A DNA stretch of 64,000 nucleotides, taken from assembly GCA_022495995.1 (NCBI GenBank), contig JAFEMH010000078.1, forward strand, positions 248,001 through 312,000, read 5' to 3'. A model generated the notes under the pieces. It was not told the origin of the DNA. It saw nothing but the letters and a program-made list of their open reading frames with translations, and did no database searches. Below, in pieces: positions 1 through 12,654 of this stretch. The stretch is from Adenophora triphylla var. japonica (lineage: Eukaryota > Streptophyta > Magnoliopsida > Asterales > Campanulaceae). Made by a program: the position numbers and the translations under genes. The first letter of the stretch is position 1; each line of letters starts with the position of its first letter.

Positions 1-125
1 TATATATAATCTACAACAAATGTAGATTATCATTTGTAACTAGTTCCGTTAACACATAACGAACTTCCGTTAGAAACTAGATCAACGTTAAGTTAAACTT
101 AACTTTCCGTTATCCATTTCCAACA
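1..125 (-). repeat. LTR fragment, Copia-4 family, cut by window edge
   Basis: Read on the minus strand from 125 downwards, this begins TGTTGGAAATGG and follows the first 120 or so bases of the Copia-4 LTR at 48544 with roughly 10 percent differences. It is therefore the U3 start of a minus-strand member of the same family whose body lies outside the window, or a solo LTR. Confidence 0.85.
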
Positions 126-902
126 TTGTGTGTGAGTGTATAAACTTATACTTGATGCTGAATTGGAGAGTTACAGAAAAATTTAACACTATTGGGGCTT
201 CATATTTTCAGGTAAATTCAGATCCTCCCTCCCCCCATTCTGTTGGTGTTTTGTTATTATTACGGTGATGGTGGTGATGGAGGTGGTAGTGAAGCGGTGG
301 GGAGGTCACTAAAGAACAGGTGGAGTTTCTTGAATAAGTTTGAGGAAGATGAATGGTTTCAAATAATTTAATTTATTGCAATAATTTCAAATTCTAATTA
401 AAACGGAGTGATAAAAAGAAATATGGATCTGATAAAAAAAATTATTGAGAAATTTTTAATGGTGTGGGAGTAAATTATATAATTATTACAGTATAAATGA
501 AGAATTAAAAAGTTTGTTTTTTAATCAATAATAAGAAAATTGTTAAATGAAAATAGTATATTTTAAATACTGTATATTTTTATTTTTAGCTTTTCAGAAA
601 AACAAAAGAACATTTTTATTCTGTAAAAGAAAAATTATTTAGAAAAAAGCATAAAAAAGTTATTTTAAAGGGTCTATAGTTTAAAAATATACACTTTCAC
701 CCCTTAACACTTTCACCTCAGCAAATTTAAAAAAAAAAATTAAAGGCCAACTCACTATTTTAATGAGTTATCATACCACATAACAATTTTTAACGGTCAA
801 ATGAACGGTCAACCGACGAAAGGATGAATTCAACAACTAAACACGAAGTTAAGGGGGGAAACGAAAAAAATAATACATCAAGGAGGAAAACGAAAAGGTG
901 AC
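126..902. other. Intergenic, no gene seen
   Basis: AT-rich sequence with long A and T runs. I see no coding frame and no bounded repeat between the LTR fragment and the first Stowaway element. Confidence 0.5.
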
Positions 903-1193
903 TACTCCCTCCGTCCCACGTGATTGCAAACTAACTTTTTGGGTGTGGGAATTAAGGTAAAGTGATGTAAGAAAGAGAAAAAGTTAAATGTTGTGAGTAT
1001 GAAAAATTAAATATGAGAGAGAATGAGTGGAAGGAATAGTGAGGAGAGAGAATGTTGTGAGAGTAAAAGTGAAGTAGGAGAGAGAATGAGTGGGTGGAAT
1101 AGTGAATATTCTTTGCCATTTTGGGAAGTTTGTATTCATGTGGGACGGATCAAAATAGAAATAAGTTTGCATTCACGTGGGACGGAGGGAGTA
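903..1193. mobile_element. Stowaway-like MITE
   Basis: Starts TACTCCCTCCGTCCC and ends GGGACGGAGGGAGTA, a near perfect terminal inverted repeat with TA at both ends, as expected of the Tc1/Mariner-type Stowaway group. The interior (GAGAGAGAATGAGTGG motifs) recurs in the elements at 5959, 23117, 27008, 59582 and 60254, so these are one family. Non-coding; the short open frames in it are not genes. Confidence 0.9.
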
Positions 1194-1925
1194 TATGTTA
1201 GGGAAGAAATAGGTACTTAACTCATATACACAGCTTGAGTTCTTAATTTCTACCAAGAAATATCAATGGATCCAAAGAGGTTGAGGTTTAAGTAGTGTCA
1301 GATTACTTGTTATGGAAAGTCTCCAAAGATGGAAACAAATGCAAAGTAAATTGTAAAAAGGGAAATAGATAAGGGACCCATAACATAAAATCTTACTGAA
1401 ACTCAGACCCACAAGATGATACACTCACCATAGTTTAAGTTGACAAAACAGTTCATATATACAAGTCAATTTTTTTACAAACTCCCTAATCTATTTTAAC
1501 TTTCCAATATATTCCTCTTCCTTTTTTCTTGTCTTCTTTGTTTTTTTTTTTCGAAAGGAGACGGAACTCCCTAGATTTTATAAATAAAAAAAGAAAAAAT
1601 CTTCTTACAAATGAATAGACCAAAAAAAAACCTAAGAAATTAAATAAGTTATACATAACTAAAAAAAAAGGAAAAAGAAGAAAAAACTAATGAGGAAACT
1701 AGTAAATATAGTAATGAACACCATTTACTAATTGCTCCTACCTCCAGGCTCCGTTGGTCCGAGTTCCTCCGGTCGGACCGAAATGGAAATGGGGATTTTG
1801 GTTGCCAAAGGTGGAGGTGGAGGACAAGGGAAGTAGCATTCTCAAACACCCTATGGATTTCTGCAGATCCATTTATCATGTATATGTACGTATAATGGTG
1901 TTTTCTTTTTCTGCTATCCATTTAC
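1194..1925. other. 3' flank of the CSLC gene
   Basis: No coding signal. The part next to the CSLC stop probably contains its 3' UTR (the gene reads right to left). T- and A-rich stretches near 1530-1680 are low complexity. Confidence 0.5.
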
Positions 1926-4752
1926 TTACTCAACCTGTTCTCCGATCAAGTCAAGCCCCACAAGAAGGAACGATACCCCCTGAAATAGCAAGAAGTAGAA
2001 ATGGATTCCTTGAGCAGACAAAAGGCTCCTTGCTGCTGCTGTTAACAGAAGGAAAGCTAGTGCCAATTCTTTAGTGTATATCCTATTGTGCTTCTTCTTT
2101 CGAGCTCTAGTTTCTTGCTTTTTTATTTCTTCCTGCATTTCCTCCAAGTCCGGTTCTGAAATACCCATATAGTTCTTCGGTTCTTTTTCAACCAAGGAGT
2201 TTAGGTCCCCCTCAGAGGAACGGCCAGATTTCTTGGTCACTACCCATTCATATGCACTTCCAAGCTGGAACAGGCCAGATATCATGGCATTGAACTTGGT
2301 CACAGACATGGTGTTCTCGAATAGAAGGTAAGGGACAATGAAGGGAAATGATTTTGGGGCAGGGAGAATATTTAGAAATGACATGGTGGCAGGGACGTAA
2401 CAAACGACCCATGATGGTAGTGTGGCCTCAGGTATGAACATTGTCATGGGAAGAATTATGCAAAAGAGGGTGAATGAATAAAATGGTAGGATCAGTTTTC
2501 TTAGGAGGAAGAAGAGAAAAATCATATTGCCTTTCTTCCAAATGCTGATCTGCATAATCCCAAATTATAATGAATGAAATTAATCAGCAAACCCAAACAA
2601 TAGATACTCTATGTTAACTACTTTGAATCGGATGCAATGAAAATAAAAAGGAATAAATGTTTCAAATAATCAAATACCTTTGATTTGATAATGTCGGGTA
2701 GGCAGAGCCTAAACAGTTGCATAGGACCAGAATGCCATCTGTGTTGTTGCTTCCTGTAAGCTTCATAAGACTCTGGTACTTCACATTGGCACTGAAAATG
2801 TAAAGGTAACCAAGAAGATTGCTTTCTCATTAATACTTGTGTAAATTTCATGTCATTTTTAGAGACAAGAGTAGTGGATAACCATAAAAGGTGAATTTTT
2901 AATTTTTTGTTCCGAAGAACAATTTGAAAAAGGAATATCATAGAATTGAATTCAACATTCATTCACGTTGCAAAGGAAAGTCTGTGCATTCATATACATT
3001 TGGCACTTTCAGGTATGATTGGGTAAATTCGTTATTGTTCTGTAAAAGCGTTGTTACTAGATGAAGTATCAAGAGTGAAGAATATACCTCCACGTCATTG
3101 AGAAAGATCATTTTCCATCCATGGAGATGAGCTCTAACAGCAATGTCCATGTCTTCCACTGTGGTCCTCTCTAACCACCCACCCGACTCTTCCAGTGCCT
3201 TAATCCTCCACACCCCCGCAGTCCCATTAAACCCGAAGAAATTTAGGAAAATTCCATTTACTTGCTGCTCAACTTCAAAATGGAAAGCTAAGTTAATGTT
3301 CTGCAATCTTGTTAACAGGTTTTCATCTTTGTTCACAAAAGACCATCTTGCTTGAACCAATGCAAGTTCCTCATTATCCTACAAAAAAAAAAACCTTCAG
3401 CATAAATTACGCCAAATTCACCATTGTTGAAAAGGCAGATAAGGGAAGTGTTAATCTAACACAGACCTTGAAATGAGGAACAGTCTTTTTAAGGAAATCT
3501 GGAGTGGGCTGAAAATCGGCATCGAAAATGGCAACAAATTCATAATCTTTAACATAACTGCAGTTCATTGCAGACTTAAGATTGCCAGCTTTATAACCAT
3601 CTCTAATCACTCTATGCCTATACACAATATTGGCACCCTCCTTTTGCCATTTATGCACTTCCTCTTTGATCAATAACTGAGCCATGACATCATCTGAATC
3701 ATCCAAGATTTGAACTAGAATTCTGGAATTCGGCCAGTCTAAATTACACACAGCAGCAATAGATTGCTGATAAACCTGATGTGCAAGTAACAATTCAAGA
3801 ATTAACCACTAAATTACAAACAAATGTTGAATCTTTTTTAAAAAATTACATTCTTTCCAGTACGGCCAAATTCAAAATAATGCCAACAAAGAAACAAAAG
3901 GGTATTTCAAAATTCAACAATGGCAACAAACAGGTGAAAAGGATGTATGAAATTTACCTCCTTTTCATTGCACATGGGAATCTGAACAAGAACCATGGGT
4001 AAATAAGCACCAGCATTACCATCTTCAAGATCCAATGGGCCTTGTTTGGCAACAGGTTTGATATTCCTGAACCGGATCCAGAAGCAACCCAAACAGAGAA
4101 TTAACCTATCCAAACTCTGGATAAGGAACAGAACGATGCAAGCATTGGCCAGGAACTGGAGAGGTGGAGCAAGATATTCGACCCGAATCAGAACCCATTT
4201 CGAGTAAAGCAAGTCGAAAAGACCCTTAACAGCTGACGGGTCGGTCAATGTATACAAGTACTGTAATTGAAGATCTGGAGCTCCGAAATGCCATCCTTTA
4301 TAGTAAGCAGCTACCTCAAACCCTAACAACACCAAAGAAAGCCAAAGGAACACCTTTATACAAGAATAGAACCGGGTTTTAAACGTCAAGTTCTCCCGAC
4401 CCGTAATATTCCGCCTGGAGTCGGCGTCCGTTTCCGCGTCTGTCCTCCCGGAAGCGACACGGCGTCGGACGGCGGCAGCAAGGCCGAAGGTGGCGGAGGC
4501 AATGGAGGTGAGGCAGCCGGCGGCCTTGTGAGCCTTGAGAAGCAGGACCCACGTGAGCTGCTTGGCATTCTTGTTGCGGCCTTTGTCACGTGAGATTCTT
4601 GAAACGCCTCCGTCGTCTTGGAGAATGAAATCGTCGTCGTCGGAAGGGCCTTGAAGTTCAACCATTGACCAGTTGTTTGGATTCTCCATTTTGACGACTA
4701 CCGGCGTTCCCCTGTGGCTCTCCTTGGCCCACCAATCGAACGACGGTGCCAT
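1926..4752 (-). CDS. CSLC: Cellulose synthase-like C (xyloglucan glucan synthase), five exons
   Basis: Exons on the minus strand: 4752-3958, 3775-3467, 3378-3088, 2791-2678 and 2549-1926. All introns are GT-AG and all junctions fall in phase 0; they join into 710 residues plus stop, close to the usual CSLC length. The family makes the beta-1,4-glucan backbone of xyloglucan in the Golgi. Visible GT2 features: DDSD at about 290-293, DAD at 350-352, the ED pair at 443-444 in TVEDMD, and QQHRW at 480-484. Membrane segments lie near 129-150 and 198-222, with several more after 504. I chose the ATG at 4752 (MAPSFDWW) because this is the conserved family start; an in-frame ATG at 4806 would add 18 residues unlike the family. 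The N-terminus has an acidic stretch (DDDD near 38-41). No frameshift or stop is seen. Which CSLC paralogue it is cannot be decided here. Confidence 0.95.
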
Positions 4753-5958
4753 TTTTGAAAATACCCAGATCACAGAATATACAAAAATGCCTTCTTTTTT
4801 TCTCAAAAAAGAAAAACTGAAATCTTGTATATAAGGTGTTCTTAGAAAGAGCTTAAAGAAAACCCAGTAATTGCTATGATCCCATTTTTGTTCCTATAGT
4901 ATTTATTTTCAAAATTATCAGAGTAAATGTAGAATTCATGGCAACAACGGTGGGGACTGAGCTTTTTAAATTTCTAGAGAGAGAGAGAGAATGAAGGGGT
5001 GACGCACTAGAAGGTGGGATATGATAATGAGTTCAAAAGTGCACCTTTGAATTACAGCTTGCAAAAGATGGTGAATTATAATTAACGGAAAGAGAAAGGG
5101 AAAGGGAAAAAGAGGGGAGGGAGAGAGTATATGTAAAAATGGTAATATAGCTCAACAGTTCTTGGATTTTAAAAGATCAGAATTCCAAAAATGAATAAAT
5201 AATCTTGTCTAAATTTTGACAGCACTTTCTCTATTCAAACTCCTCCCTTTCACTTTTTAATTAAGATCCCTCTAATAATAAAATTAAAATGTTAATAAGG
5301 AAATAAATTAAAAGAAAATCTTTAATTTGGACAATGATATTCAGCAAATATATATTTGAAAAAAAAAACGATTATTCTTCAACAATGATATGCAGAAAGA
5401 AAGACAATGACTTTTCTCAATCTTACTTTCGATTTTTTTCGTGTGTTGAATCTAAATAACGTCAATAATTATAAATAAACGCAATAATAATTTAATACCC
5501 AATGAAGATGAAATAGAATTTCACACACGAAAATCCAGAAGAGGAAAGAGAGATCTTAATCAACAATGCCCAATTATTACCCCAACCCAAATGACTGCGA
5601 AAAAAGGCAAGTTTATTTCCTCTTCATCTCTTTCACTTTGGGAAATTTTTTGTTTTCTTTTAATTTTAGTGTTTTGCGGACAGAAATGGAGAGAGAAAAT
5701 TAAGGATCGACCAAGTTTTTGCCTAGGCAACTACAAAGATTTAGGGTAAATGAACTCACATGTTTTTTTTTTTATAAATAAATCACAACAGACATTTTTC
5801 TTTGTTCTAAGATTGACTAAATTGTCAACATTCAGTTGCAAATTAGCCTTCTAATAGAAATGCTTAATTTTGCTGATGACATGCTTAAATGTTGTCATAT
5901 TCTTGATAAAATGTTCATTTTTTGAGGATTGTTATTTACAATTGTAAAAATTATTTAA
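4753..5958. other. Upstream region of the CSLC gene
   Basis: Contains the presumed 5' leader and promoter of the minus-strand CSLC gene, including a short GA run near 4977-4990 and another purine-rich stretch near 5085-5130. No second gene and no bounded repeat recognised. Confidence 0.45.
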
Positions 5959-6239
5959 TACTCCCTCCGTCCGATTATATGCTTCACCATTTTGGATGGG
6001 CACGCAAATTAAGAAAAAAAGTAAATAAAGAAAATGTTATGAGTGTAAAAGTAAAATAAGAAAGGGAATGAGTGGAGAGAATAGTAAATTTGAAAAGTAT
6101 TGTGAGTATAAAAGTGAAATAGGAGAGAGAATGAGTGGGTGGAATAGTAAAGATTCTTTGTCATTTTAAGAAAGGTGAAACTTTTAACGGGACACCCGTT
6201 TTGGCAAAAGGTGAAGCTTGAAATGGGACGGAGGGAGTA
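5959..6239. mobile_element. Stowaway-like MITE
   Basis: Begins TACTCCCTCCGTCC and ends GGGACGGAGGGAGTA, with TA at each edge. Interior shares the GAATGAGTGGAGAGAATAGT type motif with the copy at 903. It sits about 50 bp left of the Gypsy element. Confidence 0.9.
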
Positions 6240-6291
6240 CATCTGTAATTGTGTTTTAGTGTTTCACAATATTTAAAATTTTAAATATATC

Positions 6292-7051
6292 TGAAATGGT
6301 TGTCATAAATGGGTTGGGCCTGAACAGTTAAGAACAGTTCGATGAGACCGATAGATCAAGTAAGGTGGGTAATAAACTGGAAATCAAACAATAATTAATA
6401 CGTTGGCCCAGAAGATCAAGGTAGCACTATGTGCGACAAACGTGCGGCTTATAGAGGAATTCAAATAAAGGCGAGAAGAGTAACTAGCGGGAATATTAAT
6501 TCGTGCCCATATTTTAGGTATCAAAGGGGATGACTTATGGCGAATCACCGGGTTCACTTTGTCGCCATAAAGGTTTTGTCGCAATAAAGGGTTTGTCGCC
6601 TAGCGACAAACATGACTGATGGTCCAACTTTTGGGTGTATTGACACGTGGCACCCACCTCCATGTGTAAACGGTATAACGTGATGGGAATGTCGGTACTT
6701 TTTACTAACTACGAGGGTAGTGGCGACTTGGTACGGATGGCGACACGTGTCCCTCTAAAGCATGGTCCATGATTGCGAGGTGGTATAAATATGTAAAACC
6801 CTCTTTTATTAAGTAAGTCCACTCTCTCTCTAAAATTCTGTCTTTTCTCCATTACAATATAGAGCTTTTCTTAAATCTAAGCGAAAGCGATTCTCGCGCC
6901 GGAGGGTTTCACGGAGTCACCCCGGTTTAGTTCATTCTTTGCTTGTGTGTGTAGGTCCCATAGCAAGCCATCCCAAGAAGATTAGCCGGAGTATCCTTTG
7001 AAGCGATTGAAGATTCAACTCCGATCAACACCATTTTCCATGGCGGCATCG
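6292..7051 (+). repeat. 5' LTR of the Gypsy element
   Basis: 760 bp. TATAAATA near 6784 is the probable TATA box. A perfect palindrome TTTGTCGC-CTA-GCGACAAA lies at 6592-6610. The first 360 or so bases match the 3' LTR exactly; the rest differs at about twenty places, mostly CG here against CTG or CA there. Confidence 0.93.
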
Positions 7052-7481
7052 GTTGGTTAGTTGCGGGACACAGCGTTTCTTCTTGAGGTGGCTAGGTGAG
7101 GTGGCTAGGTGAAGTTTGGGAGGTTGTTGGTGGCTGCCGGAGGTGAGAGAGAAGATGGAGCACTGTTGTTGTTTGTTGGTGGAGCCCAGAAGATTCTAAC
7201 TGTCAGTTTGGTCAAAGGAGTAAAGGCTAATTGATTAGAAAACCAAGGAGGATTCTCGAGATAGTACTTGTTAAAGGTGTTTTTGGATTGTGATATTTAT
7301 TCCAGGAAGTCATAAAGTTGTCTTTGGCTGTAAAGTTTGTAAGTTCATTAGTACATGCATTAAAGGCATTTTGTTTTCAGAAAGTGACTTGTAAAGTTGT
7401 CAGAACAGTTGGTTTATGGTGAAAAGGTGTGATTTGTCTTGAAGTGTATGTAAAAGTGTAACAGTTAGTTGGAAGCAAGTT
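7052..7481 (+). other. Gypsy leader between 5' LTR and gag
   Basis: Non-coding leader. The bases just after the LTR (GTTGGTTAGTTGCGGGAC) are not a clean initiator-Met primer site; GTTGCGGGAC loosely resembles the GTTGCCGGGGA core of Asp-type primer sites used by related elements, with bases missing. No other feature seen. Confidence 0.4.
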
Positions 7482-9309
7482 ATGGTGGTTGGACAAGAAA
7501 AAGCTACTCCTTCTAGGGCGGCCCAGAACCTAACATTGGCAACCCCAAATGCAAAGGATGCTCGTGCGGGAGCTGAAGCAGGATCGGAAAGAGAGGTGGA
7601 GGTCCATACGTCTGAGACTAACACCAGTGTGAGGCGGGATAGGGTGGAGGAGGAAAGGGTGAGAGTGGAAAAAGCCAAAGCAGTAGATGAAGGCCAAGTT
7701 CCCGCGAAGTCGAAGAATGCAGAGGTAAGAGAAAGGATTGAAAAGTTAAGGGCGGATAATGAGGCGTGGATGCATGTCCTCGCCAATAATCAACAATTGA
7801 AGGAGTTACATGTGGAGCCCTCCCACATTCCTGAGAATTTACTAAAGGGGCAAGCGGGAAGGTCACATGTTGGTGTGCAAAACCGGGAGGATAGCGCTAG
7901 CGTGGCTAATAGACCAAGACAGAATGTAGATTCGCCGCTGCCCAGGAGGTTAGCAGAAAATCGAAGGCGGGATGATGACTTGGAAGCAAGAAAGAAAAGA
8001 AGAAAGAAAATACACCATAAGCCAGGCAATTCCAAAGAAGATTCTTATTATTTCGAATATGACAGCAATGAATCTAGTGGCTCCACGCACGACGAGGGAC
8101 ACGGCAAAGAAAGGACCCAGGTATCGCGACGTCATGATGATAGGCGACATCGTGGGAGGTCACCGCGGGATAGGGAGCGACGGCGGCAGGATAGGAAAGA
8201 TAAAGACTATGATAAGGAAAGGGAGCGGAGAGCTGCAGAGGCGGCAAGGGCGGCAGAGGCCGAGAAGATCGTAGAAGCCATAAAAGCCGCAGAGTTAGCC
8301 AAGGCTAGTGAGGCAGAGAAGGCTAAGAAGGAAGAGGAACAAAGGTTAAGAAATGAGGTGGCTGAGATGGCGAAGAAAATCAAGGATTTAGAGGCGGGAA
8401 TAAAGAAAGTGGAAGGGAAAAAGCCTTTTTTGGCTCCTTTCACCCAAAATATCAAAGGTGTTGCCCCAGACCCAGGTTTTCGAATGCCCACTTTATCGAG
8501 TTATTCGGGAAAGTCTAGAGCAGTAACCCATGTAGGAGGATTTGAAGCAACCATGTCGCTGTTGACCGAGAATGAAGCAATTTTATGTCGAGCATTGGTG
8601 AGCACTTTGGCAGATCATGCATTGGATTGGTTCTTGGTACAGCCTGAAGATTCTATAACGGGGTATCAAGATTTCAGGGAGAAATTCTTGGCGAGATTTA
8701 GTGCGTCAGGATCACAACCAGTTCAAAAGACGGAGTTGTGCAGTCTTAAGCAAAAGGATGGGGAGGGGATTGCAACTTTCACAGACGGAGTTCGTAGGAG
8801 TGGCCAATCAAGTTCCTGATATCGCACAAGGCGAGATAATCATGTTGTATAACACCAGTTTACAGCCGGGTCACTTCAAGCAGGAGTTAGGGATGAGATT
8901 GCCAAAGACTACAGGGGAGTTGTATGAAAGGGTGCGAGGATTTTGTAGTGGAGCTAGAGTTAAGACAAAGGGGGGTGCAATTGCGAGTCAGGCCGGCAAG
9001 AAAGTGGCGAGTGAAAGGGTGGAGATAGTGCGAGATGATAAAAGGGGGTTTGGCGGCAACAGAGGGGCAAGTCAAACGGGAGGAGGCGGAGGCCGTGGAG
9101 AAGGGCGCACGGGGGATCAGAGAGAGTTTAAGCCAAAGACAGACATCAAGTATAGCCGGTTGAACACTCCTATTAGCGAGATCATGAAGAAAATAAATCT
9201 GCCCGAACCTTTTCCTATTACACCGAGGCTGGTCCGTCTAGAGATCGAGAATAGTTCTTGTGAATTTCACAAAGATAAGGGGCACAAGGCGACGATTGTT
9301 ATAATTTGA
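7482..9309 (+). pseudogene. gag: Gypsy gag, frameshifted
   Basis: The frame is open from ATG 7482 to 8819 (445 codons). A charged, Arg/Glu-rich N-terminal part and an Ala/Glu coiled-coil region (about 8220-8410) precede a Retrotrans_gag core around 8520-8780 (motifs ALDWF, FREKFLARFSAS). Near 8785-8800 the reading shifts; FVGVANQVPDIAQGEIIMLY continues the same domain in another frame up to 9309. The final segment has CEFHKDKGHK, the start of a Cys-His knuckle, then a further shift, where a base seems to be missing at a CG site. Gag would form the virus-like particle. Confidence 0.85.
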
Positions 9310-9529
9310 GAAGATTGATTCGGGGAAAATTGACGGGGTTTTACGGAGTATTTGGAGGAGAATGTTGGCGGGATGATCAACGTAGGCGGAGAGAAATTTG
9401 GTAGATGTCATTCACGACCCTTTACCCAGTGTGTCTCGGTTGAATACCCAAATCATGACCTTGACGCATACGTTTGATGTTCCTCGGTTCCCGCCGATCG
9501 AATAGGGTGATCAGTTTTCCGGGCGAGAG

Positions 9530-10213
9530 TTGGCTATTACCAAAAGCCGTGGGAGTCGGCCAATTATCATCACTATGTATCCGAGCAATAATATTGTGCG
9601 GCGAGTCATGGTGGATTACGGGGCAAGTAGGAATGTGCTTTATTATGATGCTTTTAAAAGAATGAATTATACAGAGGCAAATTTGGTGCCTCATAAGGGA
9701 TATCTTGAGGGATTCACTAATCACTCAGTTAAAGTTAAAGGGACGATTATGTTGGATGTTGAAATTGGTGAAGGAAAGCTGGCGAGATGCGAGAATGTCG
9801 AATTCATGGTGATTGATCTTGTGTCTCCTTATAACGCTATAGTGGGAATCCCATTCATGTTGAGTTTTGAAATGGTTCTGTCAATTCCCCATCAGAGGGT
9901 GAAGTATCCTACAGCAAATGGGATAGGTTGCTTGAAGAGTGAGGCGGTTACTGTGATAAGAAAACAAAAGGAGATGTTGAAAGCTAAGACAGAGAGTACA
10001 ATTTCGATGACCTCCAAAGTAGAATCCAGTCAGCTAAAGATAAATATGGTTAAGATTGTAGAGATGGAGAATGGTGAACCAGATTGGATCATAACGGAGA
10101 GTATGAAGAATGGAACCGCTATGGTGGCAGAAGCGACAAACCAAGTGTCAGGACGAGTTTCAGGGCGAAATACGTATGTTGGAAGAGCGGGAATCGGAGT
10201 TGGCGGGATGTAG
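9530..10213 (+). pseudogene. Gypsy aspartic protease region
   Basis: An open segment of about 228 codons contains VMVDYGASRNVLYYDAF, the position where retroviral-type aspartic proteases have D-S/T-G. Here it reads D-Y-G, while related Tat elements have D-G-G/S. Downstream VSPYNAIVGIPFM matches the conserved second half of the domain. It is separated from gag and from RT by frameshifts and was probably one polyprotein frame originally. Confidence 0.75.
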
Positions 10214-10575
10214 ACTCCGATATGGCGGGAAAGGGTGATGATAGTGAAGAAAATTGTTGGGCGATGGAAATAGTGAATGCCACACCCCATATAAGTTATG
10301 CCAGGGTTGTAAGGCTTGTTAGTATGCAGGAGCCAAGAATTGAAGAAGTGGTTGAGGGAAACGTTAAAGTACTAATGGCGAATCGATGACGATTATGAAG
10401 CCATTGAGGTGGAGGACGCTCGGGGGCGGCCTGCGGTAATGTCTTTGCCGATCTTAAGAAGCCCGCTCCTATGGGTATGAGGAAGAGGAAAAGAATAGAG
10501 GTGGAGACGTTGCGGAGTGCGGGATGAGCCGGATATCAAGGCGGGAGAAGAGTTGGAGGAGGTGGAAATCAATTG

Positions 10576-12577
10576 TTATTTTCTGAGCGAAGAAGGTGAA
10601 GATTGGCAAGCAACTGTCGCGGGATGAGCGGGAAGCGTTGGTTGACTTTTTGAAGGAAAATTTGGATGTATTCGCTTGGAGACCGGAAGACATGAAGGGT
10701 ATTGATGAGAGTGTTGCTCTACATTGTTTAAATGCGATCTAAGGTGGAGCCATTTAAGCAAAGGTAAGGCATTTGTCGCCGGAGAAAGAGATGGCAGTAT
10801 TGGAAGAAGTGGAAAAGTTGTTGAAGGCGGGAATAATCGAGAAAATTGAATATCCGGTGTGGTTGGCTTGTCCCGTAATGGTTTTGAAGTCAAACAAAAA
10901 GTGGAGAATGTGCATTGATTTTACCGATCTGAATACGGCATGTCCCAAGGATTGCTATCCCTTGCCCCGATTGATAAGTTGGTGGATTCCATTTCGAGTC
11001 ACGAGTGTTCGGTTTATTGATGCTTATTCGGGATACCACCGATTAAGATGGCGGAGGAAGGTAAGCGAACGGCGTTTAGGACTCCAAGGAAATTTTTGTT
11101 ACAAGATGATGCCGTTCGGCTTGAAGAATGCGGGGGCAACATATCAAAGGATGGTGAACGAGGTATTTAAGTCGCGAGATTGGGCGGAATATAGAAGCGT
11201 ACATTGACGACATGGTGATCAAGACCCAGAGAATAACCACTTGTTGGATCTTCTTTGAGACTTTTGAGAACTTAAGAAGGAATTCAATGAAGTTGAACCC
11301 TAGTAAGTGCACGTTTGGTGTTACGGCGGGAAAATTCACAGGATTCTTGGTCAACGAGCGCGGGATTGAGGCCAACCCGAGAAAAAATTCGGGCGTTATT
11401 AGACATGTCGCCACCTAAGTCTATTCGCGAGATTCGGCGACTAAATGGGAGGATCATTGCCTTGGGAAGATTTATTTCGAAGTCGGCGGAGAGATGTCTG
11501 CCGTTCTTCAAAGTTTTGAAGAGGCGGAAAGAAATTTGAATGGAGCGAGGAGTGCGGAGCGGCTTTTGAAGAAATGAAAGCTTACTTAGGAAAGCCACCA
11601 TTGTTGGCGGCCACAGTGGAGGAGGAATTGTTTGTTTATTTGGCGGCTTCGACTATGCGGTTGCGGCGGTGTTAGTGAGGAAGACGGAGGAATTCGGAGG
11701 CACATATACTATGTTTCCAAAGCATTAAGTGAGGTTGAATCGAGGTATTTCAATGCGAGAAGTTGGCTTATGCGTTGGTGGTGGCGGCAAGGAAGTTGAG
11801 GGCCTATTTTGTCGCTCATACCATTGTGGTGTTGACACGCGCCCTTAAGAAAGATTTTGCGGCAACCGGATTACGCGGGAAGGCTTTTGAAGTGGTCAAT
11901 TGAGTTGACGGAGTTCGGCATCATCTATGAATCTCGTCGAGCTATTAAGGCGCAAGCGTTAGCGAGACTTTATAGTTGAAACCTCATTTACCAAGTCACG
12001 AGCCGATGTAGTTGAGAGCGCGAGAAAAAGAGGATGGCAAAGCGAAAGAGCCAAGTTTGATTGAAGAAAGGAAGAGGCGGAGGATTGTTGGATTCTACAT
12101 GTTGATGGTTCGTCAGCAAAAGACAGAGGAGGAGCGGGAATGGTTTTGATATCCCCAGATGGGGAATGTGAGTATAAGAAAGCCTTTAGGTTCAAGTTCC
12201 CAGTGTCTAATAATCAGGCGGAGTATGAAGCTTTGGTGTCGGGAATCGAATTTGCGCGGGATATTGGAGTAAAGAGGATTGTGGTCCATTCTGACTCTCA
12301 GTTGATTGTTAAGCAAGTAAAAGGCGAATATGGCACGGTGAATTCATTCTTGATAAGATATTGTGATTTGGTGAGAAACATTTTGGATCACTTTGAGTTT
12401 TGGGAGTTGGTACAAATTGGGCGAGAAAGAGAATTGGCGGATGCGTGGCAGTCGGCGGAAAGTGGAGAAATGAAGCAATTATGGATCCACTTGGTGGAGT
12501 ATGTGGACACGCCGGCAATTGATAGATCCGGGGTAATGGAAATTGGAGAGACGAAGCAAATTGGGTTCTTGACATGA
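10576..12577 (+). pseudogene. pol: Gypsy reverse transcriptase and RNase H, several frameshifts
   Basis: RT begins near 10770 (SPEKEMAVLEEVEKLLKAG) and shows WRMCIDFTDLNTACPKDCYPLP, then YKMMPFGLKNAGATYQRM. The catalytic YIDDM lies near 11200 in another frame. The thumb and connection region follows (11212-11540), then RNase H with HVDGSS near 12100, NQAEYEAL near 12215 and HSDSQL near 12290. At least six frame changes separate these blocks; many consist of one missing G or C next to a CG. All catalytic motifs are still present when frames are followed block by block. Confidence 0.85.
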
Positions 12578-12654
12578 AAGATTTTTAGAGAAGGGTGAAT
12601 TGCCGCATGAGGAAGAAAGGGCTAAACTCGTAAAGGTGACTTCCGCGATTTACG

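Noticed and set aside
984..1220. Overlapping open frames on both strands
   Set aside because: They lie in a Stowaway MITE and reflect its GA-rich inverted structure; similar frames appear in every copy of the family.
1754..2074. 106-codon plus-strand open frame
   Set aside because: Overlaps the 3' end of the CSLC last exon in antisense and has no recognisable features.
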